NCBI GenBank assembly: GCA_022819745.1 | Contig: JAJEGS010000039.1 | Coordinates: 186,001-250,000, forward strand | From: Candidatus Latescibacterota bacterium | GTDB taxonomy: Bacteria; Latescibacterota; UBA2968; UBA8231 | Reading direction: 5' to 3' | Length of the DNA stretch: 64,000 nucleotides | In this document: piece by piece, positions 43,938 through 52,102 of the stretch | How the letters are laid out: every line of letters begins with the position of its first letter | Numbering within the stretch: position 1 is the first letter of the stretch | Translations under genes and position numbers: made by a program | The notes under the pieces: model-generated | What the model saw: only the letters and a program-made list of their open reading frames with translations | The model's database searches: none | Told to the model about the DNA's origin: nothing

Positions 43938-44032
43938 AGCTATTTCTCCAATTCTCGCATTAGACAACCCCGAGCGGCGATTTATTCCCTTTCGGGTTCA
44001 AAGGCACACATAGCTATTTCTCCAACTCTCGC
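43923..44032. repeat. 36-nt imperfect direct repeat at the UXS/DUF6807 junction
   Basis: Copies at 43923-43958 and 43997-44032 match at 33 of 36 positions. Each spans the same minus-strand layout: ribosome site, ATG and the first codons of the DUF6807 gene (MCAFE). The second copy lies over the end of the UXS gene and opens a nine-codon frame (MCAFEPERE) at 44011-43982. Confidence 0.85.
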
Positions 44033-44949
44033 TTGAACCATGCAATCGTCCGATCCAATCCTTCGTCCGGCCCCACGCGGGGCGTCCAGCCGAGTAGAGA
44101 GCGAGCCTTGGCAATGTCGGGCAGGCGCACCCGGGGGTCGTCCTGCGGCAGTTCGCGGAAGGCGATGCAGCTCTTGGACTCGGTCATGGCGATGATCTTG
44201 TGGGCCAAGTCTAGCATGGTGATTTCACTGGGGTTGCCGAGGTTGACCGGGGTGGTCACATCGGACAGCATGAGCTTATAGAGGCCGGCGATCAAATCGC
44301 TGTAATGGCATATGCTGCGCGTTTGCTGGCCGTCGCCATAGACGGTCAGATCGCGGCCCTTGAGGGCTTGGATGATGAAGTTGGGCACGGCACGGCCATC
44401 ATCTTGGCGCATGCGCTCGCCATACGTATTGAATATGCGTGCAATGCGCACGTCCGTGCCGTGCACGCGGTGGTACGCCATAGTCATGGCCTCGGCAAAG
44501 CGCTTGGCCTCGTCGTACACGCCGCGGATGCCAATGGGGTTGACGTTGCCGAGGTACTCCTCGGACTGGGGATGCACCAAGGGATCGCCATAGACTTCCG
44601 ACGTGGAGGCTAGCAGGAACTTGGCCTGCTTGGCCACGGCCAATCCCAAGGTCTTGTGCGTACCCAACGCGCCGACCTTGAGGATGTTGATGCCCAACCG
44701 CTCAAAGTCGGCCGGGCTAGCGGGACTGGCGAGGTGCAGGATGAAGTCGAGCGGACCATCTACGTGGATGTAGTTGGTGACGTCGTATTGAATGAACTGG
44801 AATCGCGAGTGGCCGAGCAGATGGGCGATGTTCTCGGGCCGGCCCGTGAGAAAGTTGTCCATGCAGATGATTTCGCAGCCTTTTTCCAGCAGCAGGTCGC
44901 TCAGATGCGACCCTAAGAAACCTGCGCCGCCGGTGATCAGCACGCGCAT
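44014..44949 (-). CDS. UDP-glucuronate decarboxylase-like SDR (UDP-xylose synthase family)
   Basis: A 311-residue extended SDR. The Rossmann motif [14 protein letters not shown] starts it, and [73 protein letters not shown] and [16 protein letters not shown] follow, which are characteristic of UDP-xylose synthase. The catalytic Tyr and Lys are in YDEAK. The enzyme would convert UDP-glucuronate to UDP-xylose for cell-surface glycan. Related NAD epimerases are the alternative. It is the first gene of the long minus-strand operon; the next gene starts 77 nt downstream. Confidence 0.88.
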   Translation of the reverse strand: MRVLITGGAGFLGSHLSDLLLEKGCEIICMDNFLTGRPENIAHLLGHSRFQFIQYDVTNYIHVDGPLDFILHLASPASPADFERLGINILKVGALGTHKTLGLAVAKQAKFLLASTSEVYGDPLVHPQSEEYLGNVNPIGIRGVYDEAKRFAEAMTMAYHRVHGTDVRIARIFNTYGERMRQDDGRAVPNFIIQALKGRDLTVYGDGQQTRSICHYSDLIAGLYKLMLSDVTTPVNLGNPSEITMLDLAHKIIAMTESKSCIAFRELPQDDPRVRLPDIAKARSLLGWTPRVGPDEGLDRTIAWFKRELEK

Positions 44950-45128
44950 CGTGTAGGCTCCTTTCTCTGCTGGTGGTCTGGCAATTCGCTGCTCGCTTTA
45001 GCAACCTAAAAATGTATTGCCGTCTTGAGGAACTTTCAACTTCGGCCCGGGAACGCTGGCCTTAGTGTGCTGGAAGATCAAGGCATTTTGAACTATGTTT
45101 ATGATTTATTATGAACTAAGGTGAAAAC

Positions 45129-45368
45129 ATGAAATCTCTGACTATCCACATGGACGATGCCTTGGCCCAACTCATACGCAAGAAAGCCGCCGCCGAGGGA
45201 AAAAGTCTAAACAAGACTATAAACGGTGTGCTGAAGGAGGCCCTAGGCCTGCAACCGCCGAATCACCGAGCTGATTTTGTGGATCAGTGCGGCGTGTGGA
45301 GCACCGAGGAACGGACTGAGTTTGACACCTTGACTCGCCGCCAAGTAGATCCTGAGGACTGGCAGTGA
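45129..45368 (+). CDS. Ribbon-helix-helix type antitoxin
   Basis: A 79-residue protein with an N-terminal CopG/Arc-type ribbon (KSLTIHMDDALAQLIRKKAAAEGKSLNKTINGVLKEALGL) and an extended C-terminal toxin-binding tail, as in FitA/VapB antitoxins. ATG at 45129 follows an AAGGTG ribosome site. Immediately downstream lies only the first few codons of a PIN toxin, so the antitoxin is probably a leftover of a broken VapBC pair. Confidence 0.75.
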   Translation: MKSLTIHMDDALAQLIRKKAAAEGKSLNKTINGVLKEALGLQPPNHRADFVDQCGVWSTEERTEFDTLTRRQVDPEDWQ

Positions 45369-45458
45369 AGGTACTGTTAGATACCAATGCGTCCAATCCG
45401 CCTGTGGGATCCCTAACCTCTCAGCGTCCTTCCGAGTTGAGCCTCGGTCGCGCCTAAC
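45365..45458 (+). pseudogene. Truncated VapC (PIN toxin) start
   Basis: The GTG overlapping the antitoxin stop reads VKVLLDTNA, the exact start expected for a PIN-domain toxin including the first catalytic Asp. The frame then diverges and stops after about 30 codons without any of the remaining PIN acidic residues. The break lies near the 3' end of the opposite-strand PhyH gene. Confidence 0.7.
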
Positions 45459-46221
45459 CCTGAGAGGTCTCCAGCCCCATCTTCTGGTGCTGGCTTTGCA
45501 GGGATTCTTGGTATCTGCGCCGGCCCTCCTCATCGATCTTGCAACTGACACCTTCGAAGACCATGGCAAAAGCGCGGCGGTGGCACTGCGACGAGCGATT
45601 GGGGTCGGCGCGGTGGATGATTTCGCAGTGGTGGACGACTGCGTCGCCGGGCTGCAAATGCACCGCGACTTCATTGGCTTGGTCTTGGGGGCCGTAATCG
45701 GCAATGCCCTGCGAAAAACCTAAGACCGCAGTGCGATTGTGCGGCCGGATGCCCTTGAGATGAGAGCCGGGGCAATAGCGCAGGCAGCCATTTTCCTCGT
45801 CAACTGGGTCGAGGGCCAGCCAGATGGAGGCGACGTTGGGCGGCGTGAGGTTGAAGTAGAAATTGTCCTGATGCGGCGGCGTGGGGTGTTCGGTCTGCGG
45901 CGGCTTGTTGAACCACTCGGGCTGGCTCACCTGTGCGGCTTCGCCGATGAGGGTCTCGGCCAGGGCCTTCCAGCGCGGTTGGTCGCGGTACTCGGAGAAG
46001 AAGGCGTCGTAGTCGCCCATGCGCTGTAGTTGTTTCAGGGTTTCGGGCCGGGCCTTGTCTTGGTAGAAGGCGGCCTGGTCGGGCAGGGTCGGCACCACGT
46101 CGCGGACGTAGCGGTTGACTTGGGCCGTCAGGTCTTTGAGTTCTTCGGGGGGCAGAAAGTTGCGCACGAGGACGAAGCCATCGCGGTCATAATCAGCTTT
46201 ATAGGAAGTGTAGTCGGACAT
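45454..46221 (-). CDS. Phytanoyl-CoA dioxygenase family protein
   Basis: A 255-residue PhyH-family Fe(II)/2-oxoglutarate oxygenase. The HxD pair is in PPHQDNFYF, and LDPVDEENGCLRYCPGSHL and HHCEIIHRADPNRS give the distal His and Arg. There is a Trp-rich segment near the active site. Its substrate is unknown. It stands alone, facing a regulator gene across a shared upstream region. Confidence 0.87.
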   Translation of the reverse strand: MSDYTSYKADYDRDGFVLVRNFLPPEELKDLTAQVNRYVRDVVPTLPDQAAFYQDKARPETLKQLQRMGDYDAFFSEYRDQPRWKALAETLIGEAAQVSQPEWFNKPPQTEHPTPPHQDNFYFNLTPPNVASIWLALDPVDEENGCLRYCPGSHLKGIRPHNRTAVLGFSQGIADYGPQDQANEVAVHLQPGDAVVHHCEIIHRADPNRSSQCHRRAFAMVFEGVSCKIDEEGRRRYQESLQSQHQKMGLETSQG

Positions 46222-46338
46222 GGTGGCGCTCCCTTCGGGGTCGCTCTGCGAAATGAACTTGTATTCAACCGTATCATTTTAACAAACTTCGTCGCAGAAT
46301 GACAGTCAAGGCGATCTATCCCCAAATTTTTTCATACA

Positions 46339-46354
46339 AACTAAAATTTTAGTT
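46339..46354 (+). promoter_or_regulatory. Operator O1 for the BlaI-type regulator
   Basis: AACTAA-AATT-TTAGTT, a perfect inverted repeat with 6-bp arms. It overlaps the upstream edge of the -35 and matches the half-sites and spacing of O2. Confidence 0.7.
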
Positions 46355-46381
46355 GACAAGCCAAATGCCGTCGAGTATGTT
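46353..46381 (+). promoter_or_regulatory. Sigma-70 promoter of the BlaI/M56 operon
   Basis: TTGACA (46353-46358), a 17-nt spacer and TATGTT (46376-46381). It is flanked by the two operators, so repressor binding would block both ends. Confidence 0.75.
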
Positions 46382-46400
46382 CAACTAAATTCTTAGTTGA
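46381..46400 (+). promoter_or_regulatory. Operator O2 for the BlaI-type regulator
   Basis: TCAACTAA-ATTC-TTAGTTGA is a perfect 8-bp inverted repeat immediately after the -10 and 10 nt before the start codon; its core AACTAA-N4-TTAGTT equals O1. Confidence 0.75.
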
Positions 46401-46410
46401 AGGACTTATC

Positions 46411-46818
46411 ATGGCGACCATAGACAAGCCCGACAAAAGACTGACCCCGCTCGAAACGCTCATTATGAACGTCCTGTGGGACGAGTCGCCCGCAGCCGTC
46501 AAGCAGGTGCAGGAGCGGCTAACGACCATCAAGCCGATGGCCTACAATACCGTGCTGACCATAATGCGCATCCTGCGCGATAAGGGCTTTGTGGTCTCAG
46601 AACGAGAAGGCCGGTCCGATCTTTATCGCCCAGTGGTCACGCGCGAGGACATGGGGCGGCGCTCGCTGGGCGAAGTCATCGACTCATTCTTTGCCGGCTC
46701 AGCCGAAGCGCTGGTCAGCCAACTACTAGACGGCCAGTCGCTCACGGATGAGGAGTTGACGGCGATTCGAGCGGAGTTAGACCGAGCCCTCAAGCGCAGA
46801 AAAGGAGACCCGCGATGA
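46411..46818 (+). CDS. BlaI/MecI/CopY-family transcriptional repressor
   Basis: A 135-residue winged-helix repressor: LTPLETLIMNVLWDESPAAVKQVQERL, AYNTVLTIMRILRDKGFVVSEREGRSDLYRPVV, then a dimerisation region. BlaI-type repressors are cleaved or released when the partner membrane protease senses a signal. It is followed with a 4-nt overlap by the M56 protein. Two matching operators lie at its promoter, supporting autoregulation. Confidence 0.93.
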   Translation: MATIDKPDKRLTPLETLIMNVLWDESPAAVKQVQERLTTIKPMAYNTVLTIMRILRDKGFVVSEREGRSDLYRPVVTREDMGRRSLGEVIDSFFAGSAEALVSQLLDGQSLTDEELTAIRAELDRALKRRKGDPR

Positions 46819-48566
46819 ACGCAGCTTTAAACGGGCTGGGCAACCAGCTATTCGGCTGGTTCGGTCAGCTAAGTATCGAATTAGCGGCACTAGCGGTCTT
46901 AGTCCTAGTGGCCAGTCGCCTGTTGCCGATCAAGTCGCCGGCCTTGCGCCACCTGTTGTGGGCTGTCGTGCTGCTCAAGCCGCTTATCGCCATCGTGGTC
47001 AGCTCGCCCTATACGCTATTCACGCCGTTGGTGTCACTCTTGGAGCCCAGTCGGGATGCCCTCGCATTCTCGCCTGTCGAGCACCCAACGGTGCAAGTAG
47101 CGACTGTCACAAGTAGTGTGCAGCTTACTACAGCCGGTTGGGGCGCGATACTGTGGATAGTAGGCGCAGCGCTGCTCATCGGGCGAATTCTGGTCGGCTA
47201 CGGCATCGTCTGGTGCTTGCGGCAGCAGGCGCAGGTACAGCGCGACGGTCCGCTTTGCGACGCTCTGCGGCAAGCTCGTCTGAGGCTCAGCGGCTATCCC
47301 AAAGTCGAGGTGGCAATCTCCCCTTCTATCAGTTCGCCGATGGCACTCGGCATCCTGAGACCTATCATTGTTTTCCCCGCCGATCTCGTAGAGAAACTGC
47401 GCACCGACGAACTCGCCTTGGTCCTCATGCACGAGCTAGCACACGTGCGCCGTTGGGACAACTTCACGATGCTGCTGCACCGACTAGTCTCCGCTGTATT
47501 GTTCTTCCATCCCGCCGTGTGGCTGTGCGGTCGCATGTTGCGGCGGGAAGCTGAACAGGCCTGCGACGATCTCGTCGTATGCACCACCGGCCGCTCAGAA
47601 ATCTATGCGCGCAGTCTTGCCCATGTCGCCGAACGGATAGCTCACTTAAACCCTTTGATGAGGAGAATCCCCACGATGAACGCCTTTGCAGCAACCGAAT
47701 CGGATTTGGCACTGAGGATCCGCAGAACACTTGGCGGTGGTGCGCGCCGGATGGGCACGCGTGCTCGTGTGTTGGCGGTCGTACTGCTATGCCCCCTAGC
47801 CGCCGTGACGCTACCCTCTTGCGGTACTACCTCGAAAGTATCCAAAGTCGCGGCTGAGCCGAGTAAGAAGAATGTCCTTGTCCTCGTAGATCAAGACGGC
47901 AACATGAAGCTAAACGGCAAGTCGGTGACGTTTGCAACCCTCAAAGAAGTATTGCAGGCGCAGAGACGCCTGCTGGACAACACCACTATGATTATCATCC
48001 AAGGAGATGAGCCTGCCACGCATGCGCAGATCGTCCAGATCATGGATGTCGCCCGCCAAGTAGGGCTCGTCGATCAGATCATCGCCACAAAACCGCAACC
48101 GGTGAAGGCCAAAGGCGCGGCTAAGCCGAGTCCGGATAACAGAATCTGGCAGCAGGCGATGGCACCCGATTCGGCCGAATGGTCCGAAGAAGAATGGTCC
48201 GAAGAGTTGAAACGTCAGCTTATATTCGCCGAGGAGGTCCGTCAGCGCATGCCCTGGCAAGAGGCGACCGACCCGGACAAATGGCCCGACGAACTGAAGG
48301 CCAAGCTTCGCGCGCTCAAACCCGTTGTCCCGACCATCTCGTATGAAATAGCCACTGCCACATCGGCTGAATTAGATATTTACGATGTAGCCGGACAGCA
48401 CGTTCGAACCTTTGTTTTGAGCCATCAGAGTCCCGGCAGACATAGCATCGTCTGGGACGGGCGGGACGATGCCGGTCGCGAGCTTAGCAACGGTTTATAC
48501 TTCTACAAGTTGAAAACCGAAGACGCAGAGGCAGAGGTAGTGGGCAAGACGTTATTGGTTAAATAA
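46815..48566 (+). CDS. BlaR1-type M56 metallopeptidase fused to ExbD-like and FlgD-like domains
   Basis: A 583-residue membrane protein. The N-terminal half has transmembrane helices and the M56 zinc site HELAHVRRWDN (near residue 206) plus EAEQACDD. A further hydrophobic helix follows at about 315-336. BlaR1 normally then has a penicillin-binding sensor domain. Here residues 352-430 read like an ExbD/TolR periplasmic domain (VLVDQDGNMKLNGKSVTFATLKEVL, TTMIIIQGDEPATHAQIVQIMDVARQVGLVDQI). The final 80 residues (AELDIYDVAGQHVRTFVL..GLYFYKL) form a FlgD-like domain. So the input module differs from known BlaR1. This reading needs a structure or profile check. Confidence 0.8.
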   Translation: MNAALNGLGNQLFGWFGQLSIELAALAVLVLVASRLLPIKSPALRHLLWAVVLLKPLIAIVVSSPYTLFTPLVSLLEPSRDALAFSPVEHPTVQVATVTSSVQLTTAGWGAILWIVGAALLIGRILVGYGIVWCLRQQAQVQRDGPLCDALRQARLRLSGYPKVEVAISPSISSPMALGILRPIIVFPADLVEKLRTDELALVLMHELAHVRRWDNFTMLLHRLVSAVLFFHPAVWLCGRMLRREAEQACDDLVVCTTGRSEIYARSLAHVAERIAHLNPLMRRIPTMNAFAATESDLALRIRRTLGGGARRMGTRARVLAVVLLCPLAAVTLPSCGTTSKVSKVAAEPSKKNVLVLVDQDGNMKLNGKSVTFATLKEVLQAQRRLLDNTTMIIIQGDEPATHAQIVQIMDVARQVGLVDQIIATKPQPVKAKGAAKPSPDNRIWQQAMAPDSAEWSEEEWSEELKRQLIFAEEVRQRMPWQEATDPDKWPDELKAKLRALKPVVPTISYEIATATSAELDIYDVAGQHVRTFVLSHQSPGRHSIVWDGRDDAGRELSNGLYFYKLKTEDAEAEVVGKTLLVK

Positions 48567-48614
48567 CCATCAGACTCGAACCCGTAGTGAAGAAGGGCCT
48601 CGTAAGGGAGCGTT

Positions 48615-48910
48615 TCAACCGACCGTTGCCGCCAACTCCCCAACATCCCGCCATCCCAAGACGATACCGATACCGTGGGCGCGTTCTTGGCGCTCCTCGC
48701 CGCCGTAGATCAGATAGTAGTCCTGCTCCACCGGCAAGGCCGTCGCCAACTTATTATAGTAGCGCAAACCCTTAAACTGGTCCGTCCCCAGCGTCGCGCC
48801 CGCCTTGATCTCGACCACCTGCCGCCGCCCCCCCGCTCGTAGAGCAAGTCTAACTCGTTGCCGATGTTGTCGCGCCAGAAGTAGAGGTCTGGACGGCGGC
48901 CCGCGTTGGG
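48615..48910 (-). pseudogene. Remnant of a DUF4143-type ATPase C-terminus
   Basis: In reverse, RRPDLYFWRDNIGNELDLLYERGG is followed in a different frame by RRQVVEIKAGATLGTDQFKGLRYYNK and GIGIVLGWRDV. Together they form the PD-(D/E)XK-like C-terminal part of AAA ATPases with DUF4143. The break is in a run of seven C (48828-48834), where one missing base restores the frame. The ATPase part is absent, so the gene is dead even if the run is a sequencing error. Confidence 0.75.
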
Positions 48911-48915
48911 TGCCA

Positions 48916-50475
48916 ATGGTCAGACGAGTTTTACCAGTAGTGATTTTCATGGTTATCTTCTCGCTCGGCGCAGCTTCCGCTGAATCTACCCAAAACTTGG
49001 AGACAAACATGGTCGAACGTTGGGGCGTGTATGAACTCGCGCTGACTGGTCCGGAGACAGGCAATCCATTCGTCGATGTCGAATTAACCGCAGAATTTGC
49101 ACTAAACGGTCGCGTCTTCGCGCCGCACGGATTTTACGATGGAGACGGCGTGTACAAAATTCGCTTTATGCCCGATGCGGTCGGCGAATGGACGTACATC
49201 ACGAAAAGCAACCACGCCGCCCTTGACGGCAAGACCGGACAGTTTACGTGCATCGCACCATCCGCAGACAATCACGGACCCGTGCGCGTTCACAACGACT
49301 TCTACCTCCAGTATGCCGACGGGACGCCGTATCACCAGTTCGGGACAACCTGTTACGCTTGGGCGCATCAAGGGGAAGCAATGGAGGAACAGACGCTCCA
49401 AACCCTCGCCGATGCACCGTTCAACAAGCTGCGCATGTGCATCTTTCCCAAAGATTACGTGTACAACAAAAACGAGCCGGAGTACTATCCATTCGAAGGC
49501 ACGCCACTGACGGATTGGGACTTCACGCGCTTTAATCCCGAATTCTGGCGTCATTTTGAGCGACGCGTTCGCGACCTTTTGGAACTCGGTGTTGAAGCAG
49601 ATTTAATCCTGTTTCACACCTACGATCGCTGGGATTTCGAGAACATGGACGCGGCCAGTGACGACCGTTACATCCGCTACGCCGTCGCGCGGTTAGCCGC
49701 TTTCCGCAATGTGTGGTGGTCGCTGGCCAATGAATACGACTTCATGCCAGCGAAAGAAGAATCCGACTGGGATCGGTTTTTCCAAATCATCCGCGACCAC
49801 GACCCATATCAGCGGTTGCGCGGGATTCACAATGGGCGACGCTGGTACGACCACGGCGAGCCGTGGGTAACGCACGTCAGTATTCAAACCTCCAACATGG
49901 CGCACGCCATCCGCTATCGCAGCCAATACAAAAAACCCGTGATTTACGACGAATGCCGCTACGAGGGCGACGTTCCGCAAGGATGGGGAAACATCAGCGC
50001 ACAACAGATGGTGCAACACTTTTGGGCGGGGACTGTTTCCGGTTGCTACGTCGGGCACGGAGAAACGTACAAACACCCCGAAGACCTACTCTGGTGGGCA
50101 AAAGGCGGTGTGCTACGCGGCGACAGCCCGCAGCGGATCGCATTCCTCAAATCGTTTATGGCAACCGCTCCGGCGTTTGACGCGCTCGAACCAATTGGCG
50201 ACGACAGCGGGCGGTATGTTCTCGCCAAACCCGGGGAATACTATCTCGTTTACACCACCGACCCACAGACGATAACCCTCGAATTGTCGGGCAATCAACC
50301 GTATAAAATCGACGGCGTCGATACGTGGAACATGAAAATCGTCCCCATTGGCACGGCACAGCCGGGAGCATATACATTCACTGCGCCATACAGCGACTTT
50401 GCCTACCGCTTTACGCCGTATGCACCGGACGAGAAAGTCCGCCCGGAAGCCAAGGCAATGCACCGCTCGCAGTAA
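48916..50475 (+). CDS. DUF5060/DUF4038 glycoside hydrolase-like protein
   Basis: A 519-residue secreted enzyme. The ATG at 48916 gives a signal peptide (MVRRVLPVVIFMVIFSLGAASAES). A DUF5060 beta-sandwich follows (VERWGVYELALTGPETGNPF..), then a TIM barrel of DUF4038 type with WWSLANEYDFM (candidate acid/base Glu near 272) and YDECRYEGDVPQGW (candidate nucleophile Glu near 344), then a DUF5605-like C-terminal beta domain. Related enzymes act on apiose-containing or other plant/algal glycans. It starts directly at the edge of the DUF4143 remnant. The composition is less GC-rich than neighbours, suggesting acquisition. Confidence 0.85.
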   Translation: MVRRVLPVVIFMVIFSLGAASAESTQNLETNMVERWGVYELALTGPETGNPFVDVELTAEFALNGRVFAPHGFYDGDGVYKIRFMPDAVGEWTYITKSNHAALDGKTGQFTCIAPSADNHGPVRVHNDFYLQYADGTPYHQFGTTCYAWAHQGEAMEEQTLQTLADAPFNKLRMCIFPKDYVYNKNEPEYYPFEGTPLTDWDFTRFNPEFWRHFERRVRDLLELGVEADLILFHTYDRWDFENMDAASDDRYIRYAVARLAAFRNVWWSLANEYDFMPAKEESDWDRFFQIIRDHDPYQRLRGIHNGRRWYDHGEPWVTHVSIQTSNMAHAIRYRSQYKKPVIYDECRYEGDVPQGWGNISAQQMVQHFWAGTVSGCYVGHGETYKHPEDLLWWAKGGVLRGDSPQRIAFLKSFMATAPAFDALEPIGDDSGRYVLAKPGEYYLVYTTDPQTITLELSGNQPYKIDGVDTWNMKIVPIGTAQPGAYTFTAPYSDFAYRFTPYAPDEKVRPEAKAMHRSQ

Positions 50476-50548
50476 CATTTCCCGCGGCGAGCGATTTGTA
50501 ACATCACTGGGATTTTGGCGACGGGACAACCGCTAGCGAATCGAATCC

Positions 50549-50605
50549 AACGTACGTGTACGTTTACAGAATAGGATCTGGAATGGAGTTTGGGATCTCT
50601 ATTCC
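50549..50605. terminator. Inverted repeats between convergent genes
   Basis: AACGTAC-GT-GTACGTT (50549-50564) and GGAATGGAG/CTCTATTCC (50580-50605) lie between the convergent glycosidase and sulfatase genes. No T-run follows, so this is a weak bidirectional terminator candidate. Confidence 0.3.
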
Positions 50606-52089
50606 GATTCCTCCAGCGTCTCGTCATAAGGCCCGGCCAGCGCTTCTCCTTGGGCTTTGATTTCTTCCAAGCGGCGCGACATGCTGCGCACGATATCTGG
50701 GTGCTGATCGTACAGATTCTGCCGCTCGGCGATGTCGTCTTTGAGGTTGAACAGTTCCCCGGGAAAATTGTGGTCGCTATAGCCCCGCTCCGCCTTAAAC
50801 CAATCCGGCTCGCGGTTGTCGTCGCCAGAAGGGGCGTCGATAAAGACCCAGTCGTCTTGGCGCAGGGCAAAGCGGCCCGAACAACTGTGGTGCACGGCTG
50901 AGCGGCGCACCGGCACATCAACCTGCCCCTGCAATAAAGGCAATATGCTAATGCTGTCTTCGGCCGCTCCCGAGGGCAACTCGGCCCCGGTCACCTGAGC
51001 GCAAGTGGCCATAAAATCGCCCAACAAAGCGAGCTGGTCACAGACCGCTCCAGCCGGCGCGACCCCAGGCCAGCGCGCGACAAAGGGCACGCGGTGCCCC
51101 CCCTCCCAAGTGTCGCGCTTGGCACCGCGCAAATGGGCCATGCTGTAGTGGCCAAATTGACGCACGTGCTCGTAGCAGCCGCCAGCCGCGGCCGGGCTGC
51201 ACTCGGGGCCGTTGTCGCTAGTGAAGATGAGCAGCGTGTCGTCGGCCAATCCCTGCTCGTCGAGCGCGGCCATAATTTCCCCGACCACCCAATCAACTTC
51301 GCAGACAAAATCGCCATACAGACCCGCTCCGCTGCGACCGATGAAGTCCTGATTGGGGACAATCGGCGTATGCGGCGAGGTCAGCGGCAGGTAGAGGAAA
51401 AAGGGATCAGAGCCAGCTTCGGCGATGTAGGCACGAGTGCGGCGGACGAATTCGGGGACCATGTCCTCCAGTTTCCACCCCAGCTTCATGGCTCCGGGCA
51501 GGCCGAACATCCCCTCGGGCTTTTGCTCGGTCGGGGCCGCAGCCAGCCGGTCCTGTTCAAACCAAGTGTAGGGCGGGAAATTCGGCACATCGACGCCAAA
51601 GTAATAGTCAAAGCCACAGGTTAGAGGACCGCCGCCGATAGGTTGGCTATAGTCGATATTGCGCTCTAGGGCTTGGCGCTGCTCGCGGTCGAGACGGCCG
51701 ATGGACTCGTCGCCGCAGGCTGGTTTGCCGTCCTTAGTCGCCCATTCCCAGCCGAGGTGCCACTTGCCGATGCAGGCGGTGCGGTAACCCTGCTGGCGCA
51801 GCAGCTTGGCTACGGTGGGACGCTCGGCTTCTATCAAGGGCGGATCCCAAGGCCACAGGACGCTGCTCTTGAGCGGAGTGCGCCAGCAATAGCGGCCCGT
51901 GAGCAGGGCGTAGCGGCTGGGCGAGCAGACGCTGGAGGAAGCGTGGGCGTCGGTAAAGCGCATCCCCTGAGCGGCGAGGCGGTCGAGGTGCGGCGTGGGA
52001 ATTTTGCAGCTGGGGTTGTTACATCCCATATCGCCGTATCCCATGTCGTCGGCGAGGATGTAGATGATGTTGGGCGTTTGCCGAGGCAT
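50599..52089 (-). CDS. Sulfatase (formylglycine-type)
   Basis: A 496-residue type I sulfatase without an obvious signal peptide. The metal site NIIYILADDMGYGDMGC is at the start. The FGly-forming motif is CSPSR (Cys55), followed by YALLTGRY. FLYLPLTSPHTPI and FTSDNGPE are also present. The enzyme would remove sulfate esters from a glycan or aromatic substrate. It must be matured by a formylglycine-generating enzyme not seen here. It lies 13 nt after the sialidase-like gene in the same direction. Confidence 0.93.
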   Translation of the reverse strand: MPRQTPNIIYILADDMGYGDMGCNNPSCKIPTPHLDRLAAQGMRFTDAHASSSVCSPSRYALLTGRYCWRTPLKSSVLWPWDPPLIEAERPTVAKLLRQQGYRTACIGKWHLGWEWATKDGKPACGDESIGRLDREQRQALERNIDYSQPIGGGPLTCGFDYYFGVDVPNFPPYTWFEQDRLAAAPTEQKPEGMFGLPGAMKLGWKLEDMVPEFVRRTRAYIAEAGSDPFFLYLPLTSPHTPIVPNQDFIGRSGAGLYGDFVCEVDWVVGEIMAALDEQGLADDTLLIFTSDNGPECSPAAAGGCYEHVRQFGHYSMAHLRGAKRDTWEGGHRVPFVARWPGVAPAGAVCDQLALLGDFMATCAQVTGAELPSGAAEDSISILPLLQGQVDVPVRRSAVHHSCSGRFALRQDDWVFIDAPSGDDNREPDWFKAERGYSDHNFPGELFNLKDDIAERQNLYDQHPDIVRSMSRRLEEIKAQGEALAGPYDETLEESE

Positions 52090-52102
52090 GGCTGGTCCTT
52101 TC

